NCBI GenBank assembly: GCA_045105615.1
Contig: JBGCDS010000007.1
Span: 62,001-126,000, forward strand
Reading direction: 5' to 3'
Length of the DNA: 64,000 bases
From: UBA1858 sp045105615
Lineage (GTDB): Bacteria; Pseudomonadota; Gammaproteobacteria; UBA4575
Under the pieces are notes generated by a model. That model saw only the letters and a program-made list of their open reading frames with translations, did not search any database and was not told the DNA's origin. Below, piece by piece: positions 1 through 9,122 of this stretch. Positions within the stretch are counted from its first letter, which is position 1. Every line of letters starts with the position of its first letter. The position numbers and the translations under genes were made by a program.

Positions 1-3000
1 CTATCTGTTGAGAGTGCAACCCCTTGCGGTGCTCGACCGGTAGGTAAGCGCATTACCTGAAAGTTATTGATTGTGTCAAAGACAGCTAGCTGATTGCTGG
101 TTTCTAAAGCAACGATTAAATAACGACTATCGCCAGTAAGTGCTGCGCCGGTAGCAACACTGGAATTGTCGAAATCAATTGCGAGGTTATTTGCATCTTG
201 ATTTTCAGTGCTAAGAGCAATGCGTGAAGTATTCGCTCTTACTGTTGTATCGAAAGTCATGCCTATTTTTCCACGTAGCATGCCAGAATCGATATTATCT
301 TTCTTGGATGGCACGTAACCGAACTGATTATCAAAAGAGATAACAGGTGCATTTAGATAGTTAGGGATACCTGGACCTTGGGTTTCATTAGCTGCGCGAT
401 TATCGTGGCTGAGTACAATTGTATTGGTTAAACCCATTGATATCGGATCAACAACAAACACTTCTGCTCTTGCATTTTGTACATCGACATTTGCAGTACT
501 CTCACCGGGTATCGGAGGCGTAATAAAGTTACTAATGAGTAAGCGACTGTCATCGTATGTCATTGTGATGTGACGAGGTGTTCCTGATAACAATGTGCTA
601 CCAATCACAGCATGGTCAGTTGCATTACGAGCTTCCATCGATAAAGTGGCTTCTAGTACTACGTAGTAAGTTGATCCTGTGCTGTTGAACACAATGCCGT
701 GAGGCTGCGATGCGAAAGGTAAAGGTATGGTTTGTTCTACAGCAAGCGTTTGCGTATTAATAATGCTAATAGAATTATCTTTTTTATTAGTGACAAAAAC
801 ACGATCTGTATTTGGTTGTTTGGCTAATGACCACGGGTTCAATCCCACAGAGATTTCTTGGAGCAAGGCACCTGCCGCACTTGAGATAGAAACGGTATTA
901 TTATCTGGATTCACGTTCCATATACGATCAGCCCCAGAACTTGCTTCCACAATCAGTGTGGTTGAGTTGCGAGGAAGTGCTGGTAATGCAGTGATATTAG
1001 ATCCAGTTGTTGGTGTAGAGTCTGCATTGTCGCCGATGCCATCACCATCAGTATCTAAAGTTTCAGTGGGATCAGTTGGGAATACATCTGTATTATCACC
1101 AACACCATCGGCATCAGTATCAACTGTTTCAGTAGGATCTGTAGGGAATGCATCAGCATTATTTCCCACACCATCACCATCAGTATCTACCGTCTCAGTA
1201 GGGTCATTAGGAAAAGCATCTTCGTTATCAAATACACCGTCGCCATCGGTATCTACTGGGCCAGTTGCTTGAATTAATACTAGTTTTAAGTCGCGTAATT
1301 GTGTGCCATCTTCTCGTAGGTAAATGGTGACAGTGTGCGTGCCAACTGCAAGATCAACTTCAACATTGCCTGCGGTATTGCGATTTGTTACACGAACAGG
1401 AGTAAAAGTATTATGCGTGCCTGTATCCCATAAATAAGGGGTAGCAGGTGCGCCATCAACGCGTACATAGAATGAATCTGATTCATCCGCATTAGCACCA
1501 GAGGTTAGAATTGAGCCTTCGATTTGGTAGCTGCCTGGAGTGGTAACATTAAAAGTAAAATCAGCACTACTAATGCCTTCAGAGAAATCGTATTCATTGC
1601 CTGCACCATCTGGTATTTGGATGAATTGATTATCAGCAGATAGCTCAAAGTCTCCTGTTAAGTTTGCGGTGTTAGCTGTTTGCTCTAATAGTTCGTTACC
1701 AGTATCACCATTAGGTGTTGGGTCAGCATTATCGCCGATACCGTCGCCATCACTATCTTGTGTTTCAGTAGGATCATTTGGAAATGCATCTTCACTATCT
1801 ATGACGCCATCACCGTCAGTATCTAATGTGTCTGTGACGACATACAAACAAGCTTTGGTAACGCCAACGATGGGGTTGCCGAATAAACCGTCATTACAAC
1901 CAATGCTTCCATTGATGCCTTGGAAAGAGTTAAAACTACCATCTGCACCGTACCAAACAGTGGCAATGGAATTGATGGGTAGTGTACAAACTTCACCCTC
2001 GACTGCGCATTGTATTGCATTATTTGGTGGAGCAGAGTTTCCGTTGTTGGCATTTAGGCTTCTTAGAATTTGTAAATTTTCACCCAAAGAAGGTGTGCCA
2101 TTAGCGTTGACGGCATATAACCAATAATTACCAGCGATTAGAACATTCTGGTTAGCATGCATGGTTAATGTATATGTCCCATCACCATTGTTAACTGATG
2201 GCACTGGAATAAAGCGTTGATCAGTATTTAAGTGATGCGTTGTCGCAGATAGACGAATCATAGAAAATTCTTGAGTATCACTACTTGCGGTGACTGTTAT
2301 CTCTCTGCCTGCACCAGATTGTGGAGGTACATTTGTTAATGTAGGTCGAGTGGCACTTGAACCATCAGGATTATATAAGTATGGAGGATTATATATCTGT
2401 CCATCTAGATGGTTGGTATTACATGCATCACCGCAGGCACCACCGCCAGCTGATAATACGGTGGCGTCTTGTAGTAATATTGCAGTTGAATGATAGTTTC
2501 TTGGTATATCGATTGAATCAGCGATGCGCCAACTATTAGTATCTGGATTATATATTTCTGTCGGAAGGATACTGTTATCATCTGAAAAGTTTTGACCGCT
2601 AGTATTTCCGCCAATAAGTAAGATTTCGCCATTAGGTAAAGTGACTGCATTATTGAATACGCGTGGATAATGCATCGGTGGCCCATTAGTAATGACTGGT
2701 GTTGGGCCGTTTAGATCAACTAAAAATACGTTAGAATTTAACGCTCTATTATCTTCGCGAGTATCCGAACCACCAAGTAATATTACTTTGCCTACATCAT
2801 AAGCAACAGCATTACCCCACATTCTTGCTCTATCACCAGTTGGTTGTCCTAGCACTTCATTCGCTGTACCACCAATTGGATCAAAAGTATGTAAAGTTGG
2901 TGTTGGTCCACCATGAAATACTCGTCCATTGGGTTGAACTGCTATATGGGGAAACCATTCCATATAACCGCCACCAAGAGAAATAAAATTATGCTCATTC

Positions 3001-3977
3001 AATAGTGTTTGCATATTTGCATTTGGCGTTCTAGTCCAGGCATTTGTATCTGAGTCGTATTTCTCAGAGCGGTTACCTGCACCTAGGCCGAATGTTGCAA
3101 ATATTTCATTGTTAGGTAGCGTAGCATTGGTGGCATACCACCTTAAATCAAACATGTCAGCCAAGGGTGCCCAAGTAGACGAGCTTGGATCAAACATACT
3201 TGTACGTCTGTCAGTAGGATTACCACCTGACGCAATAATCACACCATTTTCTAATGTAGAAACACCAGCGCAGAACATATCATGGAAATTATTATCTGTG
3301 TTTTGGAATGTATTGTTACTTGGATCGAATATAGCTGAATGAGTGTATTCACGATTAGCTGGAAACTCATTAGTTTCAGTTGAAGACCAAGTTAAAATTC
3401 TGCCATCAGGTAAATTTGCTGCAGAAATAGCAATATGTGGCCATGCGATCACAGGACCCCATTCGCCAGCTTGATCGACTGTTTGAATTGTACTGTCTAA
3501 TTCACCTGTTGCACGTATTGGGCGAAATACTCCACCCTCTATTCGATATGTGACTTCTAAAACTTCATTGCCAGTAGTTTCAAAATACTCAACGCGTAAA
3601 GAATGTGAGCCTGGGTTTAAGAATATTTGGCCAGTGACTTCTGTAACTTCATGAATTCCATCATTGTCAACAACGAGTGTGCCATTTATATAGAGCCTGG
3701 AACCTGCATCTGAATTAGTTTGAAATTCATAATTAGCTGCATCTGTCACTGTAATTTGGTTGGTGAACACTAAGCCAAAATTATCTGTGTTTAGTAGTCC
3801 TGTGACCGTAGGTGCAATGACATCACTGGTGCCTGAATCAATCGGCGTTAAGGCTGTGAAATCTGGTAATTGAGTAAAGTTGCCGTTATAAATGCTGAAA
3901 TTGAACTGTGAAAATGCAGCAGCACTGTAAAAAAATAATAACGTGATTGCAGAAATCAATCTAACCAGTTGTAACAT
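1..3977 (-). CDS. Giant secreted copper-radical oxidase (galactose oxidase/GlxA-like, AA5 type), 3' end outside window
   Basis: One uninterrupted frame of 1325 codons opens at the ATG at 3977 and is still open at base 1, so the protein is partial. Domains in order: signal peptide (1-23); PA14-like lectin domain (about 60-150); Kelch propeller plus E-set of the galactose-oxidase family (about 165-640); thrombospondin type-3 calcium repeats (719-757 and 909-989) flanking a jelly-roll, carbohydrate-binding-like domain (about 770-900); and a YncE-like propeller from about 1005 onward. The copper-radical site is readable: C236 in MFCAG and Y281 in RWY (the Cys-Tyr crosslink pair), Y495-H496 in RNYHS, and H581 before LNTDQR. 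The W290 position of fungal galactose oxidase is not Trp; the region reads ATFGLG. The family oxidises primary alcohols to aldehydes with O2, releasing H2O2. The substrate is unknown. Upstream on the same strand lie a MauG-like and a YtkA-like gene. Confidence 0.85.
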   Translation of the reverse strand, partial: MLQLVRLISAITLLFFYSAAAFSQFNFSIYNGNFTQLPDFTALTPIDSGTSDVIAPTVTGLLNTDNFGLVFTNQITVTDAANYEFQTNSDAGSRLYINGTLVVDNDGIHEVTEVTGQIFLNPGSHSLRVEYFETTGNEVLEVTYRIEGGVFRPIRATGELDSTIQTVDQAGEWGPVIAWPHIAISAANLPDGRILTWSSTETNEFPANREYTHSAIFDPSNNTFQNTDNNFHDMFCAGVSTLENGVIIASGGNPTDRRTSMFDPSSSTWAPLADMFDLRWYATNATLPNNEIFATFGLGAGNRSEKYDSDTNAWTRTPNANMQTLLNEHNFISLGGGYMEWFPHIAVQPNGRVFHGGPTPTLHTFDPIGGTANEVLGQPTGDRARMWGNAVAYDVGKVILLGGSDTREDNRALNSNVFLVDLNGPTPVITNGPPMHYPRVFNNAVTLPNGEILLIGGNTSGQNFSDDNSILPTEIYNPDTNSWRIADSIDIPRNYHSTAILLQDATVLSAGGGACGDACNTNHLDGQIYNPPYLYNPDGSSATRPTLTNVPPQSGAGREITVTASSDTQEFSMIRLSATTHHLNTDQRFIPVPSVNNGDGTYTLTMHANQNVLIAGNYWLYAVNANGTPSLGENLQILRSLNANNGNSAPPNNAIQCAVEGEVCTLPINSIATVWYGADGSFNSFQGINGSIGCNDGLFGNPIVGVTKACLYVVTDTLDTDGDGVIDSEDAFPNDPTETQDSDGDGIGDNADPTPNGDTGNELLEQTANTANLTGDFELSADNQFIQIPDGAGNEYDFSEGISSADFTFNVTTPGSYQIEGSILTSGANADESDSFYVRVDGAPATPYLWDTGTHNTFTPVRVTNRNTAGNVEVDLAVGTHTVTIYLREDGTQLRDLKLVLIQATGPVDTDGDGVFDNEDAFPNDPTETVDTDGDGVGNNADAFPTDPTETVDTDADGVGDNTDVFPTDPTETLDTDGDGIGDNADSTPTTGSNITALPALPRNSTTLIVEASSGADRIWNVNPDNNTVSISSAAGALLQEISVGLNPWSLAKQPNTDRVFVTNKKDNSISIINTQTLAVEQTIPLPFASQPHGIVFNSTGSTYYVVLEATLSMEARNATDHAVIGSTLLSGTPRHITMTYDDSRLLISNFITPPIPGESTANVDVQNARAEVFVVDPISMGLTNTIVLSHDNRAANETQGPGIPNYLNAPVISFDNQFGYVPSKKDNIDSGMLRGKIGMTFDTTVRANTSRIALSTENQDANNLAIDFDNSSVATGAALTGDSRYLIVALETSNQLAVFDTINNFQVMRLPTGRAPQGVALSTD

Positions 3978-4254
3978 AGTAAGTTTCTCTTTGTATTATG
4001 CTTAAAAGTCAGCAATAAAATTATAGTTATTAAAAGCATATATAATTTGCCGCATTTCTTCATTAAAGCTATACGGAATCTGTGAACGCTCTCTCCTTTT
4101 ATCTGGTGCAATGTTACTTCTGTCAAAGCAGATGGTTCTTTATTGAGCGAATTTGATAGGGCGAGCAAAGGATAGACTGGCATCTAAAAAATGATGCAGT
4201 TAATAGAAAACTTTCATTGTTATAGTGAGTTAATAGCGTAATTAATAAATTAAG

Positions 4255-5487
4255 CTATTCCTCAGTTAATAATTCTAAAAAAGCAACTAGCTGTTCAAGC
4301 TGTTCATATTCTAGCTGCAGTTCTATTAATTCGTGAGGACCGTTATTGGTGGGTGGTAGATTATAAAATTTCATAACTTCCATTAATGTATTAAAGCGAC
4401 CATCATGAAAATATGGACTAGTTAACAGAACGTTGCGCAATGATGGTGTTTTAAATGCTCCCTGTAGAGGAATATGGTTGGCGCGATTTAGAAAACGTAA
4501 TGCAGTGCACTCATCTGGCTGTGCATCACTATAACTGCCTAAACAATTGAATTCGTCCATCAATACAGATTGTAAGCCTAACATTCGACCAAAATCTAAT
4601 GATTCACCTTGGAATTTACCGCTACCTACATTGTGGAAACCACCATTGGTTAATAGTGGGCCGTTATGACATTGCATGCATTGTGTTTTTTGCGGATCGA
4701 TAAATAATTTAATACCAGCAATTTCTTCTTCAGTTAAGTCTATAGTTTTTTTGCTGACATTATTTAATTGATTGACATAGTGATCGAAGCGGGTAGGTTT
4801 AGGTGATAATGTTCTTTCATATGCGGCAATGGATTTACCTAGGTTCGAGTACACACGATTAATTTGTTGTTGAATAGGTTTGGGTATGCGATACCATTTA
4901 TCTTGCATGTCTGTATCACCTAATGGTCCAGCATGCACAGGTAGATTTTTATTTAGCAAACTGATGGGTAGTTCACCAAAAATAGATTGATATAAACGGC
5001 GATACTTTTTGTCCTGAGCAATAATTCTCGTCACAGCAAGACGACTACTTGCCATCTCATCTGCGGCTTCAAAGGGTATTAATGCTTGAGACCAAAGTGA
5101 ATCACGACGTCCATCCCAATAAAACCATCGTAACCATCCGCTCGCAACAACAGTTGGAGTATTACGTCCTACCGTCGTGTTGTTGGTGATGCGTGGTAAG
5201 CCATCAGTGAAATACTTTTCAGGTTGATGACAAGACGCGCAAGATGACTTTCCATCTCTACTAAAACGTTGATCAAAAAATAATAGTTCGCCAAATTCTT
5301 GGGCTTGAGGTTGATCAGCAAAACGATTTGATTTACTGATAGGTAAGGGTGGCAGACTTGATAAAGAGAGAGAGCGTAATATAGACAGTTCACTTTTATT
5401 CCACTGCGTGTCTTCTGCTGCATATAATGACGACAGATATAAACTGAATAGTAAAACTACACTACTAAAACGAAATATCAATATCAA
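4255..5487 (-). CDS. MauG/cytochrome c peroxidase-like di-haem protein
   Basis: A protein of 410 residues with an N-terminal signal peptide (1-23) and two c-type haem motifs, CASCH at 83-87 and CMQCH at 270-274. It also has the family block YFHDGRF around 359-365. These mark a periplasmic di-haem peroxidase of the CcpA/MauG superfamily, which reduces H2O2 or performs radical chemistry on a partner protein. It overlaps the upstream YtkA-like gene by 23 bp, so the two are co-translated, and it precedes the copper-radical oxidase gene by 277 bp on the same strand. By inference it could remove the oxidase's H2O2, take electrons from it, or help mature its Cys-Tyr cofactor. Sequence alone does not say whether it is a true peroxidase or MauG-like. 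Confidence 0.88.
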   Translation of the reverse strand: MILIFRFSSVVLLFSLYLSSLYAAEDTQWNKSELSILRSLSLSSLPPLPISKSNRFADQPQAQEFGELLFFDQRFSRDGKSSCASCHQPEKYFTDGLPRITNNTTVGRNTPTVVASGWLRWFYWDGRRDSLWSQALIPFEAADEMASSRLAVTRIIAQDKKYRRLYQSIFGELPISLLNKNLPVHAGPLGDTDMQDKWYRIPKPIQQQINRVYSNLGKSIAAYERTLSPKPTRFDHYVNQLNNVSKKTIDLTEEEIAGIKLFIDPQKTQCMQCHNGPLLTNGGFHNVGSGKFQGESLDFGRMLGLQSVLMDEFNCLGSYSDAQPDECTALRFLNRANHIPLQGAFKTPSLRNVLLTSPYFHDGRFNTLMEVMKFYNLPPTNNGPHELIELQLEYEQLEQLVAFLELLTEE

Positions 5488-5884
5488 ACCGTACTCGATC
5501 TTTTAGCGTTGGTGTTTGAATGTAAAAATTAAGTGTCCATTCTCCAGACATATTAAATAACACGCCTTCTATAGAGTAATCACCATTTAGTAAATACCTT
5601 GTCACTACCGGCTGAGAGGGTAAGCCATGCCCATGTCCCATCATGCCTCCATCAATACTAATTTTGGCATTTTCAACGGGTTTGCCAGACTCGTCATTAA
5701 TTGTGATTATCCAATTATGGAACTGGCCAATCTGATACATTTCTGCTTCGGGGCGAAGCTTAGCTTTTAAGGATCCACTCTGAGAAAACTCCTGCCAAGA
5801 AGGTTCGTTGGCTTGTAGCGTGAAGCATGATAGGAAAAGTGAAATTCCAAATATATAGGTAATAAAATAGCGGAAATTAATCAT
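5465..5884 (-). CDS. YtkA/FixH-like secreted beta-sandwich protein
   Basis: A protein of 139 residues with a signal peptide (1-25, ending LQAN) and a single immunoglobulin-like domain of the YtkA/FixH-related type. The hallmark segment (about 78-112) holds GGMMGHGHGLPSQP followed by a tyrosine-glycine-rich strand and GEWTL near the C-terminus. The MMGHGH run could bind copper; this is inference from composition. It is the first gene of the minus-strand set and overlaps the MauG-like gene by 23 bp. A plausible role is periplasmic copper delivery or an assembly partner of the downstream oxidase. No characterised homologue is claimed. Confidence 0.7.
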   Translation of the reverse strand: MINFRYFITYIFGISLFLSCFTLQANEPSWQEFSQSGSLKAKLRPEAEMYQIGQFHNWIITINDESGKPVENAKISIDGGMMGHGHGLPSQPVVTRYLLNGDYSIEGVLFNMSGEWTLNFYIQTPTLKDRVRFDIDISF

Positions 5885-6242
5885 AGTTATTGTGTGTAAG
5901 TATGCGAAATTGTGCTTGTTAAATATGTGTCAATTCAACTATAAAAGTAACCTCTAAAAAGTATATAGATCGCAACGTAGTTTGGCATCATCATTGTGCT
6001 AGGTCTGTGATCATCATCTACTGTATTTTGCCTTATGGAGATAGGGTAATTTACCTGAGCACAAGAATAAATAAAGAATAGAGTAAAACGTGAAAATGGC
6101 TTATAGGCGGCTAAGAAAAGCGATTTAATTCATCTGCCAATACCAAGATAGCTAGCTAAATTAAACCGTGATCTAATAGCCCAATATACTTGTTTGAATT
6201 GGCTGTTAGTAAAAAGGCAGCCTACCTATCAAAGGATAAAAT
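5885..6242. other. Divergent intergenic region, 358 bp
   Basis: It separates the minus-strand oxidase module from the plus-strand MDR gene and must hold promoters for both. It is AT-rich with no coding frame, tRNA or convincing terminator. The only clear element is the ribosome-binding sequence AAAGGA just before the ATG at 6243. Confidence 0.5.
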
Positions 6243-7283
6243 ATGAAAGCAATAGGTTACTTACAACCACAATCAATTGGGCATGCAGATGCGCTAGTCG
6301 ATATCGAAATACCTATGCCAGAGGCGCAAGGACGAGACTTATTAATCAAAGTGCATGCAGTATCAGTTAACCCCGTAGATACTAAAGTGCGTACTTCAGC
6401 ATCACCTGAAGCCGGTCAGCATAAAATCCTCGGATGGGATGCGGTTGGTGAAGTTGTCGCTATGGGTGATCAAGTTGAGTTGTGTAAAGTAGGTGATCAG
6501 GTTTGGTATGCCGGTGATATTACTCGTGCTGGGTCTAATGCGGAATATCAGCTGGTAGATGAACGTATTGTTGGTAAAAAACCTGCATCGTTATCTAATA
6601 TAGAAGCTGCGGCTATGCCATTAACTGCTATCACTGCTTGGGAATTACTGTTTGATCGCTTAGATTTTACGCCATCAAATCAAGATACCCGTGTGAATAA
6701 ACATGTATCGCGCAAGCCAAATATTTTAATTATAGGCGCCGCCGGTGGAGTGGGTTCCATATTGACCCAATTGGCAGCCAAGTTAACTAATGCGATCGTG
6801 ATTGGTACTGCATCAAGACAGCATAGTCAGGATTGGGTTAGGGATTTAGGTGCTGACCATGTGATTAATCATCATCAATCTTTTATGCCGCAATTGAATG
6901 ATATTGGTATTGATAGCGTCACCCATGTGATAAGTCTTTCTCATACAGAGCAACATTTTGATCAAATAGTTGAAGTGCTAACGCCACAAGGAAAGTTTGC
7001 GTTAATTGATGACCCAAAAGAAAATCTAGATATTATGAAATTAAAGGTGAAGTCGATTTCTTTGCATTGGGAGTTTATGTTTACCCGTTCTATGTTTTCG
7101 ACAGAAGATATACAAAAACAACATGAATTACTCAGTGCAATTTCCAAGCTCGTAGATAGCGGTGAGATTAAAACTACTTTGGGTGAGAATTACGGTATTA
7201 TTAATGCCGATAACCTTAAGCGAGCACATGCACATATTGAAAGTAATCAAGCGGTAGGCAAGGTAGTGCTCGAAGGCTTTTAA
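6243..7283 (+). CDS. MDR-family zinc-type alcohol dehydrogenase-like / quinone oxidoreductase
   Basis: A protein of 346 residues with an N-terminal GroES-like domain (about 1-130, including VNPVDTK at 43-49 and GWDAVGEV at 64-72) and a Rossmann NADPH-binding domain with the glycine motif AAGGVGS at 166-172. The usual structural-zinc cysteines are absent, which fits the quinone-oxidoreductase side of the medium-chain superfamily. Typical activity is NADPH-dependent reduction of quinones or enones in the cytosol. The start is supported by AAAGGA 6 bp upstream. It is probably monocistronic or paired with the cupin gene 111 bp downstream. Confidence 0.85.
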   Translation: MKAIGYLQPQSIGHADALVDIEIPMPEAQGRDLLIKVHAVSVNPVDTKVRTSASPEAGQHKILGWDAVGEVVAMGDQVELCKVGDQVWYAGDITRAGSNAEYQLVDERIVGKKPASLSNIEAAAMPLTAITAWELLFDRLDFTPSNQDTRVNKHVSRKPNILIIGAAGGVGSILTQLAAKLTNAIVIGTASRQHSQDWVRDLGADHVINHHQSFMPQLNDIGIDSVTHVISLSHTEQHFDQIVEVLTPQGKFALIDDPKENLDIMKLKVKSISLHWEFMFTRSMFSTEDIQKQHELLSAISKLVDSGEIKTTLGENYGIINADNLKRAHAHIESNQAVGKVVLEGF

Positions 7284-7394
7284 TTGAGTATCTATTAACA
7301 GAGAAAGGATTTTTAAAACTCTGGCTGTCTCTTGTTAATCTATATATCTGAAAAATTTATTTTCTGTGGCCCATACTAACAATTAGGACTCAAG

Positions 7395-7745
7395 ATGAAA
7401 GAAATTACAGTCACTAGCAATCCTAGTGAAGCAGTATTAAAAGAAATGGGGTCAGAGTACTGGCCAACTTGGGAAAAAGAAGTATCAACTTTCCCATGGA
7501 CATTTGTGACAACAGAAAAAGCGCTTATTTTAGAAGGCGAATGTGAAATGACACCTGAAGGCGGTGGGCCATCGACTACATTTAAAGCAGGTGATTTGGT
7601 GGTGTTTCCGGATGGTTATAAAGGTACCTGGGAAGTTAAAAAGCCATTGAAAAAACGTTTTAAACACATCGATGGAAAATTTGTTAAATGCGCTTTATGT
7701 AACTTTAAAATCATGTCCAATCGCATTAAATCAATCATCAAATAA
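7395..7745 (+). CDS. Small cupin-domain protein (cupin_3/DUF861 type)
   Basis: A protein of 116 residues. Residues about 15-92 form one cupin barrel with the pattern EGECEMTPEGGGP, KAGDLVVFPDGYKGTWEV, typical of the EutQ/DUF861-like cupins. The C-terminal 25 residues are basic and contain CALC, beyond the usual end of this family. Such proteins are often isolated metal-binding or sugar-binding folds without known activity. It follows the MDR gene on the same strand. Confidence 0.8.
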   Translation: MKEITVTSNPSEAVLKEMGSEYWPTWEKEVSTFPWTFVTTEKALILEGECEMTPEGGGPSTTFKAGDLVVFPDGYKGTWEVKKPLKKRFKHIDGKFVKCALCNFKIMSNRIKSIIK

Positions 7746-7761
7746 CATTTAATTCGATCAT

Positions 7762-7778
7762 GTCTAAATAATTTAGAC
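7762..7778. terminator. Possible weak bidirectional hairpin between convergent genes
   Basis: An inverted repeat, GTCTAAAT and ATTTAGAC around a single A, sits between the convergent cupin and truD genes. It is AT-rich and lacks a strong U-tract directly next to it, so it is only a candidate terminator. Confidence 0.35.
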
Positions 7779-7799
7779 GTCTACTTTTAAATTGGGTTT

Positions 7800-8792
7800 T
7801 TACTTGTCTTTTGCCTCAAATCTATCTACTTCTTGCGCATCTAATATTTCACGCATGATGGAGGTAGCATAATAACCAGGCGATAATGAAAAGCTGAGTC
7901 GTAGCCGTGATTCATTTAACCATTGCCAGGACATATTCTCTGGGATGGCAGCTAATGCCCGGCGCTCTTGCTTTAGACCTGCATGTTCCATGCCTTCACA
8001 TAATGATGCGTGTTGTTTTGCAATGGCATTTTCTAATTCAGCTGTACCTGCAGTAGTGTTAATACGACCACGCCCCCATAACGCGCCGGTAGGCATGCCT
8101 TGGTCATCAAATAGATCCCCTTCTAACGTCTTGCCCCATAACCCATTATTAATGCGATCTGCCAGTATTTCATTAAAGATAAAAGAGCGTACTGCTGATA
8201 AATAAATGCTTTTCATTTTTTGCTGGCGGACACGGATCTCTCGCGTGAGCATCAAATGACCCTGTTCAACATTGCCACCATCGCGCCCAAATCGCTGAGG
8301 ACCAAAATAGTTAGGGGCACCATGTTGTTGTATCTGTATTAAATTTTCTTCAATGCGCGCAGGGTCTCCATCTATATCACGCAGTAAAATCTCGAACTGG
8401 TTACCCAATAAATCACCACGACGACATTTTTTAACGTGACGGTATTGTGTTAATACAGTGAATTCATCATGATTTAACTCTAGAAAATCAGGTGTTTCAC
8501 CTTTTGGAAAATAGATGCTGAACCATTGTTCAGTAATTGCATATCGGTCTTTCAAACCTGCATAGCCAACATCTATTTCTTTGACATTCGCGTAGTCAGA
8601 TAAGCATTGCGCAACATATGCTGTGTTAGCGCCATTCTTTCTAACTTTCAACCAAATATGTTCACCTTTACCTGAGGGCAGTGCCAGAGGTAATTCCGTG
8701 ACACGAAAATCTTCATTCTTTTGTTTTAGTGATCCACGTGCACCTGTCTCAGAGTAGGTTTTCGGCCATTGAGGTAATAAGCTATATGACAT
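7800..8792 (-). CDS. truD: tRNA pseudouridine(13) synthase TruD
   Basis: A protein of 330 residues, slightly shorter than the E. coli enzyme. Motif AGLKDRYA at 78-85 carries the catalytic Asp (D82), and NYFGPQRFG at 161-169 is the TruD signature. The enzyme isomerises U13 in tRNA-Glu in the cytosol. It starts at an ATG with no close partner gene on its strand. In many gammaproteobacteria truD sits in the ispDF-truD-surE group; here it stands apart, convergent with the cupin gene. Confidence 0.95.
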   Translation of the reverse strand: MSYSLLPQWPKTYSETGARGSLKQKNEDFRVTELPLALPSGKGEHIWLKVRKNGANTAYVAQCLSDYANVKEIDVGYAGLKDRYAITEQWFSIYFPKGETPDFLELNHDEFTVLTQYRHVKKCRRGDLLGNQFEILLRDIDGDPARIEENLIQIQQHGAPNYFGPQRFGRDGGNVEQGHLMLTREIRVRQQKMKSIYLSAVRSFIFNEILADRINNGLWGKTLEGDLFDDQGMPTGALWGRGRINTTAGTAELENAIAKQHASLCEGMEHAGLKQERRALAAIPENMSWQWLNESRLRLSFSLSPGYYATSIMREILDAQEVDRFEAKDK

Positions 8793-9070
8793 TAAGTTAG
8801 ATTCTCTTTTGCGGCAAAGTAATTTTGGTCAGAGTAAGAGATAAATAACAAAATATATAGGGGTAGGTTTGAGTTAATCTAGTTGATTCAGTTAAGAGTT
8901 TTAATTTAATCCTACCTAACCAATATTAATACTTCATATACTTTAAACATATCTTCGCCAAATAGCTCTTTTATTGTATAGCTAAGTGACATAATAAGAA
9001 CTGTTTTCGTTCTCTATAAAATGTAGTCATTCAGGCAGAATTATTGATTAATTATTATCTGATCAAGGTG
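8793..9070. other. Intergenic region between truD and merC-like gene
   Basis: Noncoding, about 280 bp up to the merC promoter, and AT-rich. It contains an imperfect long inverted repeat built on GGTAGG (near 8863) and CCTACC (near 8920), about 13 of 16 arm bases pairing with a long loop. No gene or RNA was recognised in it. Confidence 0.4.
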
Positions 9071-9100
9071 TTGAATATTATCCAAGTAATGTTATATTAT
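9071..9100 (+). promoter_or_regulatory. Sigma-70-like promoter of the MerC-family gene
   Basis: A -35-like TTGAAT (9071-9076) and a -10-like TATTAT (9095-9100) are separated by 18 bp. The -10 hexamer lies inside the Zur-type palindrome, so a bound repressor would block RNA polymerase. The predicted start of transcription is only about 16 bp before the ATG at 9123. Confidence 0.55.
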
Positions 9101-9108
9101 AACATTAC
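9086..9108. promoter_or_regulatory. Zur-type operator, perfect 23-bp palindrome
   Basis: Arms GTAATGTTATA and TATAACATTAC surround a central T with no mismatch. This closely matches the gammaproteobacterial Zur consensus (TGTTATA and TATAACA halves). It overlaps the -10 region of the gene starting at 9123, which implies zinc-dependent repression. A Fur box would read GATAAT-like halves and fits less well. Confidence 0.75.
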
Positions 9109-9122
9109 TATATAGGCTTATT

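Noticed and set aside
1011..1253. DNA-level tandem repeat resembling a CRISPR or satellite
   Set aside because: The periodicity comes from thrombospondin type-3 repeats (DTDGDG-ADAFPTDPTET) in the protein; the units are adjacent with no unique spacers.
727..2127. Plus-strand frames with repeated PSPSVSTVSVGS-like sequence
   Set aside because: They are antisense images of the calcium-repeat codons of the minus-strand oxidase, which has one continuous frame through the whole region.
3956..4183. A 75-codon minus-strand frame before the oxidase
   Set aside because: It overlaps the oxidase signal peptide in another frame, has no ribosome-binding site and no protein-like composition.
5975..6000. 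TTTGGCATCATCATTGTGCT as a sigma-54 promoter
   Set aside because: The GG to GC spacing is not the required 10 bp.
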